Assembly: GCA_003164595.1 (NCBI GenBank)
Contig: PLTT01000017.1
Location: forward strand, 30,309-94,308
From: Candidatus Saccharimonadota bacterium
GTDB lineage: Bacteria > Patescibacteriota > Saccharimonadia > Saccharimonadales > UBA4665
Reading direction: 5' to 3'
DNA: 64,000 nucleotides
The position numbers were made by a program, and so were the translations under genes. Below are positions 60,798-64,000 of the stretch, piece after piece. Below the pieces are notes generated by a model, which did not search any database, was not told the origin of the DNA, and was given only the letters and a program-made list of their open reading frames with translations. The first letter of the stretch is position 1; each line of letters opens with the position of its first letter.

Positions 60798-61831
60798 GAA
60801 AACTGCCTCAAGAAATCTAGTCGGCCTGACTCAGAATATCTAACGTCCTCAATATCATATTTCATCATTACTAGCCTATCTAAACCTACACCCCAAGCAA
60901 AACCGGTGTAAATGTTCGGATCAATCCCGGCCTCCTTGAGAACATTAGGATGAATCATACCGCAGCCAAGTAGCTCTATCCAACCAGTCATCGAACAGAT
61001 GTTGCAACCTTTTTTTTCACAAAACGGGCAACTAAGCGCGAATTCAAAACTTGGTTCAGTGAATGGGAAATAATAAGGCTGGGTTTTGACCTCAAGTTGT
61101 TTGCCATAATACTCTTGCAAAAAAGTCTGGAGGGTAGCAATTAAATTACCGACGTTTACACCCTTAGCAACGTATATTCCTTCAATCTGGTAAAAAGTAT
61201 GCTCGTGTCTAGCGTCAAGATCCTCGTTACGAAAAACTCTCCCAGGTATTACTGTGGCAATCGGTAGACCATTCTCCAGATTATCTTTGTGCATCTGCAG
61301 TATTCGATTTTGCATGGTAGAAGTTTGGGCTGGGGCAATCAGTCCCTCGGTGGTCATAAAAGTATCGTAATCATCTCGGGCTGGGTGATCTTCTGGAAAA
61401 TTTAGGGACTCAAACATGTGGTAGTCATCGTCAAGTTGGCGAGATTCAACAGCTGAGAATCCCATACGATAAAAAATATCCAAAATTGTCTCGAGTTCCT
61501 TCATCAGAGGGTGAATACTGCCAAGGTTATTGCTAATAAAATGCGGTCGCTTGGACGGGGAAACATTTACATCAAATGGGGCGCTCAAATCTATTGGCAG
61601 TAGGGAGACTTGGACATCTTCACTGGCAGCAACTAGCCCCTTTAGCTCATTTTGTAAGTTGTTAACTTCCTTGCCGTAGGCTCCACGTTGCTCGGGGGGT
61701 AATAGTTTAATACCTTCAAAAAGAGCCTTTAACTCCACGGCCCTCAAAATATCTGCTTTATTACTCAGGTCGTTTAGCCGACTCTTCAGTAACTCCGCAA
61801 CTTTAGCAACATCAGGGTTCTGATAATCCAT
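60794..61831 (-). CDS. pheS: Phenylalanine-tRNA ligase alpha subunit
   Basis: A 345-residue class II catalytic subunit. An N-terminal coiled coil (about 1-85) is followed by HPLMKELETILDIFYRMGF, the motif 2 region RVFRNEDLDARHEHTFYQIEG, a small cysteine cluster CPFCEKKGCNIC before GWIELLGCGMIHP, and motif 3 GFAWGVGLDRLVMMKY. On the reverse strand TATACT lies eight bases before the ATG. Confidence 0.96.
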   Translation of the reverse strand: MDYQNPDVAKVAELLKSRLNDLSNKADILRAVELKALFEGIKLLPPEQRGAYGKEVNNLQNELKGLVAASEDVQVSLLPIDLSAPFDVNVSPSKRPHFISNNLGSIHPLMKELETILDIFYRMGFSAVESRQLDDDYHMFESLNFPEDHPARDDYDTFMTTEGLIAPAQTSTMQNRILQMHKDNLENGLPIATVIPGRVFRNEDLDARHEHTFYQIEGIYVAKGVNVGNLIATLQTFLQEYYGKQLEVKTQPYYFPFTEPSFEFALSCPFCEKKGCNICSMTGWIELLGCGMIHPNVLKEAGIDPNIYTGFAWGVGLDRLVMMKYDIEDVRYSESGRLDFLRQFS

Positions 61832-61839
61832 TACCTGTT

Positions 61840-61845
61840 AGTATA
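61840..61845 (-). promoter_or_regulatory. -10 box of pheST
   Basis: TATACT on the reverse strand, 8 bases from the pheS ATG, predicting a leader of about one base. No SD sequence. Confidence 0.55.
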
Positions 61846-62008
61846 ACTATTTTGCTTACGAAAAGTAAGACCACTGTAGTTTAAAGTTTTACCCGAGATC
61901 ATATATTGAACCTAGAGTTAGGCTGATTTGATCTACGCTGAAGTTGGTGTATTAGATTCTTTAAAGACAAATAGACTCACTACTCATCCAAGCGTAAAAA
62001 CTTTGGTC

Positions 62009-62017
62009 TGGTATTAT
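62009..62017 (+). promoter_or_regulatory. Extended -10 box for leaderless yajQ transcript
   Basis: TGGTATTAT; the hexamer at 62012-62017 ends 6 bases before the ATG at 62024. No SD sequence. Confidence 0.6.
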
Positions 62018-62023
62018 GTAGTT

Positions 62024-62521
62024 ATGGCACAATTTTCATTTGATATAGCTAGCGAATATGACAAGGCGGAAATGAACAACGTTTTCGACCAGAGTCTTCG
62101 AGAGATTGCCACGCGCTATGATTTCAAGGGCACACCCGCAGCACTAGAGTGGTTGAACCCTGATAAAACCGGCTTTAAAATAACCGGGTCCAGTGATTGG
62201 CAAATCGATGCAATTCTAGACATTATTCGCAAGAAACTGGCCGCCCGCGAACAAAGTCAAAAATTCCTCGATACTTCTAAGCAAAGTATCATAGCCAATC
62301 TGAAGACTACCAAAGAAGTACCGCTAATCAGTGGCATAGATCAAACAAAAGCCAAGACGATTACCAGTACAATTAGAGAGCATTTTCCCAAAGTTAAAGC
62401 TCAAATTCAGGGCGAGACTATACGCGTCAACAGCTCAAGTAAAAATGAACTACAGGCCATTATGCAATTGCTACGAGCCCAAGATCTAAGCTTCCCAATA
62501 AACTTCACAAACTTTCGGTAA
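62024..62521 (+). CDS. yajQ: YajQ-family nucleotide-binding protein
   Basis: A 165-residue protein starting at MAQFSFDIASEYD (ATG at 62024). A longer open reading from 61928 contains no family sequence and begins upstream of the promoter. Length and blocks such as EMNNVFDQSLREIATRYDFKG and the central RKKLAAREQSQKFLD match YajQ (UPF0234), two ferredoxin-like domains reported to bind nucleotides, including cyclic di-GMP in some bacteria. The role here is unknown. Confidence 0.92.
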   Translation: MAQFSFDIASEYDKAEMNNVFDQSLREIATRYDFKGTPAALEWLNPDKTGFKITGSSDWQIDAILDIIRKKLAAREQSQKFLDTSKQSIIANLKTTKEVPLISGIDQTKAKTITSTIREHFPKVKAQIQGETIRVNSSSKNELQAIMQLLRAQDLSFPINFTNFR

Positions 62522-62544
62522 TTTAACTTCCTAGCATTTTTTCG

Positions 62545-62550
62545 TATAAT
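62545..62550 (+). promoter_or_regulatory. -10 box for leaderless glycosidase transcript
   Basis: A perfect TATAAT, 7 bases before the ATG at 62558. The AGGG in the 7-base gap would be part of the -10 to start spacing, not a usable SD. Confidence 0.6.
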
Positions 62551-62557
62551 AGGGCTA

Positions 62558-63985
62558 ATGTTTAACAGAAAACTAAAAGAAGATTCAGAAGAAGAAATTC
62601 AATCTTTAGATACAAAGACACTAGGATCATTGCCAGAAGAGACAAAGCAGCCCGAAGTACCAGATATGGTTGACCAGGCTATAGAAGTCCTTGGCAACAA
62701 TGATCATGGTAGTTTTACTATGCCATCGCCAAAAATCTACCCACATCAATGGCTATGGGATAGCTGTTTTATCGCCATCGGGATTAGAAACTATGACGTT
62801 GACAGAGCCAAGATTGAAATCCTGAGTCTACTTCGAGGCCAGTGGTCAAATGGCATGATTCCGCACATGATCCTAACGCCTCATGCAGATGTTCAAATAG
62901 ATGCCTATGATAAGCACGGCAAAATCTGGAGAAGCTGGCTAAACCCTAACGCGCCAGACGATATTTCTACTAGTGGCATAACCCAGCCACCGATGATTGC
63001 CGAGGCAGTTATACGTATCGGCGAAAAAATGAAAATTACAGAGCGGAGAGCTTGGTATAAGATGGTCTATCAGTCACTTGTTGATTATCACGAGTGGTTA
63101 TATAACGACCGCGACCCCCATGGGGAAGGTTTAGTATTGCAAGTTCATCCCTGGGAGACTGGCCTAGACAATACGCCGCCATGGATGCATGAGCTACACG
63201 AGCATTTACTGCCTTGGTGGGTACGCGTGGCCGAGAAATCGAGACTTGAAAAACTTTTGACTCCCTTAAGGCGCGATACCAGATTTATCCCAGTTGACCA
63301 GCGCTTTTCTAACGTCGAGGCTTTGGCTCTTTATGATGTCCAAAGACGACTTAGGCGTAAGGCTTACGATACTGACAAGATACTCGATCATGCACTCTTT
63401 GCCATTGAAGATCTATCGTTTAATAGTATTTTCGTACGAGCCAATACTTGTCTAGTTGAAATTGCAAAAACTCTCCGCGAGGAATTACCCGAGACGCTGG
63501 TAACCTCCATGAAAAAGACTGAAAAGGCTCTCGATCAACTCTGGGATCCGTTTGCTAGTGAATATTTCTCCCGTGATTTTGTAACCCATAAGTTACTTGC
63601 TACCTCTAGTATAGCCGCGCTAATGCCGTTATACGCCGGATGTATTAGCAAGGAAAAGGCTGAAACTTTGGTTGGTCTACTCGAGAATCAACATCGTTTC
63701 GGTCCAGCCTATCCCGTACCCTCTGCCCCACTCGACTCGCCTTTCTTTAATCCAGAACGCTATTGGCAAGGCCCTACTTGGATCAATACCAACTGGATGA
63801 TAATTGATGGTCTCAAGAGATATGGTTTTAATGATCATGCCGCCGCACTAACCGAAAGTACTTTAGAATTAATAAGCAAATCCGGTTTCCACGAATACTT
63901 TAGTCCAACCACCGGTGATCCGGCTGGAGTAGATAACTTCTCCTGGACAGCGGCACTGGCTATTGATCTCGTTACTAACGGATAG
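62558..63985 (+). CDS. GH63-like (alpha/alpha)6 glycoside hydrolase
   Basis: A 475-residue protein without signal peptide. After a 55-residue acidic lead it has helical-barrel blocks typical of GH63/MGH1M-like glucosidases and trehalase relatives: HQWLWDSCFIAIGIRNYD (about 67-84), GQWSNGMIPHMI, TSGITQPPMIAEAV, LQVHPWETGLDNTPPWM, and RYWQGPTWINTNWMIIDGL near the C-terminus with a final DNFSWTAAL. It probably hydrolyses an alpha-linked glucosyl or mannosyl compound in the cytoplasm, possibly a compatible solute or glycogen-like polymer. Exact substrate unknown. The full gene ends 15 bases before the window edge. Confidence 0.85.
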   Translation: MFNRKLKEDSEEEIQSLDTKTLGSLPEETKQPEVPDMVDQAIEVLGNNDHGSFTMPSPKIYPHQWLWDSCFIAIGIRNYDVDRAKIEILSLLRGQWSNGMIPHMILTPHADVQIDAYDKHGKIWRSWLNPNAPDDISTSGITQPPMIAEAVIRIGEKMKITERRAWYKMVYQSLVDYHEWLYNDRDPHGEGLVLQVHPWETGLDNTPPWMHELHEHLLPWWVRVAEKSRLEKLLTPLRRDTRFIPVDQRFSNVEALALYDVQRRLRRKAYDTDKILDHALFAIEDLSFNSIFVRANTCLVEIAKTLREELPETLVTSMKKTEKALDQLWDPFASEYFSRDFVTHKLLATSSIAALMPLYAGCISKEKAETLVGLLENQHRFGPAYPVPSAPLDSPFFNPERYWQGPTWINTNWMIIDGLKRYGFNDHAAALTESTLELISKSGFHEYFSPTTGDPAGVDNFSWTAALAIDLVTNG

Positions 63986-64000
63986 TAAACTGTTAGCCAA

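Noticed and set aside
61928..62023. Upstream extension of yajQ
   Set aside because: No family similarity, and it lies upstream of the TGGTATTAT promoter element; YajQ proteins begin at MAQFSFDI-like sequence.
1..64000. CRISPR arrays, insertion sequences, rRNA operon, replication origin
   Set aside because: No regularly spaced repeats, transposase reading frames, rRNA sequence or DnaA-box clusters were seen by eye.

Overview
The window reads as a compact, moderately AT-rich bacterial chromosome of the Candidatus Saccharibacteria (TM7) / Patescibacteria type. That placement is inferred from small core enzymes, very short intergenic gaps, a split transketolase, GatCAB, a type IV pilus ATPase, several conserved proteins of no known family, and translation starts that often lack a ribosome binding site. 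It is not proven by any database search. The genetic code looks standard: several genes end in TGA exactly where the next gene starts, as in gatC/gatA and gatA/the following gene. About 60 protein genes and three tRNAs can be supported. There is no rRNA, CRISPR array or insertion sequence.

Layout. 1-4870: rpoB start (partial), clpP under a CIRCE/HrcA operator, tig, a small membrane protein, hisS. 4880-8885: an accessory block between hisS and tRNA-Val. It holds a GC-rich, actinobacterial-looking set (HTH protein, MarR regulator with twin operators, NAD-dependent epimerase) and then a leftward set consisting of an unknown 141-aa protein, a SLATT two-helix membrane protein and a cGAS/DncV-like nucleotidyltransferase. 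The latter two form a minimal CBASS-like anti-phage cassette. 8886-18200: divergent tRNA-Val and tRNA-Leu, an FAD-linked oxidase, an ATP-grasp ligase, a second tRNA-Leu, rsmD, recG, a methyltransferase, tyrS. 18300-33530: a class A penicillin-binding protein, radA, clpC (second CIRCE), an MFS exporter, nusA, an M1 aminopeptidase, rplS, pilB, a SpoU methyltransferase. 33560-35425: a surface-fibre-like TasA homologue with its own SipW-type signal peptidase, a 330-base gap with a candidate small RNA, and a 78-aa membrane protein. 35426-48300: dnaE, two small envelope-type proteins, galU, gatC-gatA-X-gatB, uvrB, a LOG-like protein and an unknown 418-aa protein. 48400-54450: one leftward operon for lower glycolysis and the non-oxidative pentose phosphate pathway (gap, rpiB, rpe, tktN, tktC, fba, a PfkB kinase). 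54560-64000: NUDIX hydrolase, ppa, a flavin reductase, trxB, a glutaredoxin, an FKBP isomerase, pheST, yajQ and a glycosidase.

Two regulatory themes recur. First, many genes have a TATAAT-like hexamer only 6-8 bases upstream of the start codon and no Shine-Dalgarno sequence, which predicts leaderless mRNAs. Genes inside operons or with longer leaders carry AGGAG-type sites. Second, both Clp genes have CIRCE operators with the same geometry, the -35 box lying inside the 9-base CIRCE spacer, so protease supply is probably under HrcA control.
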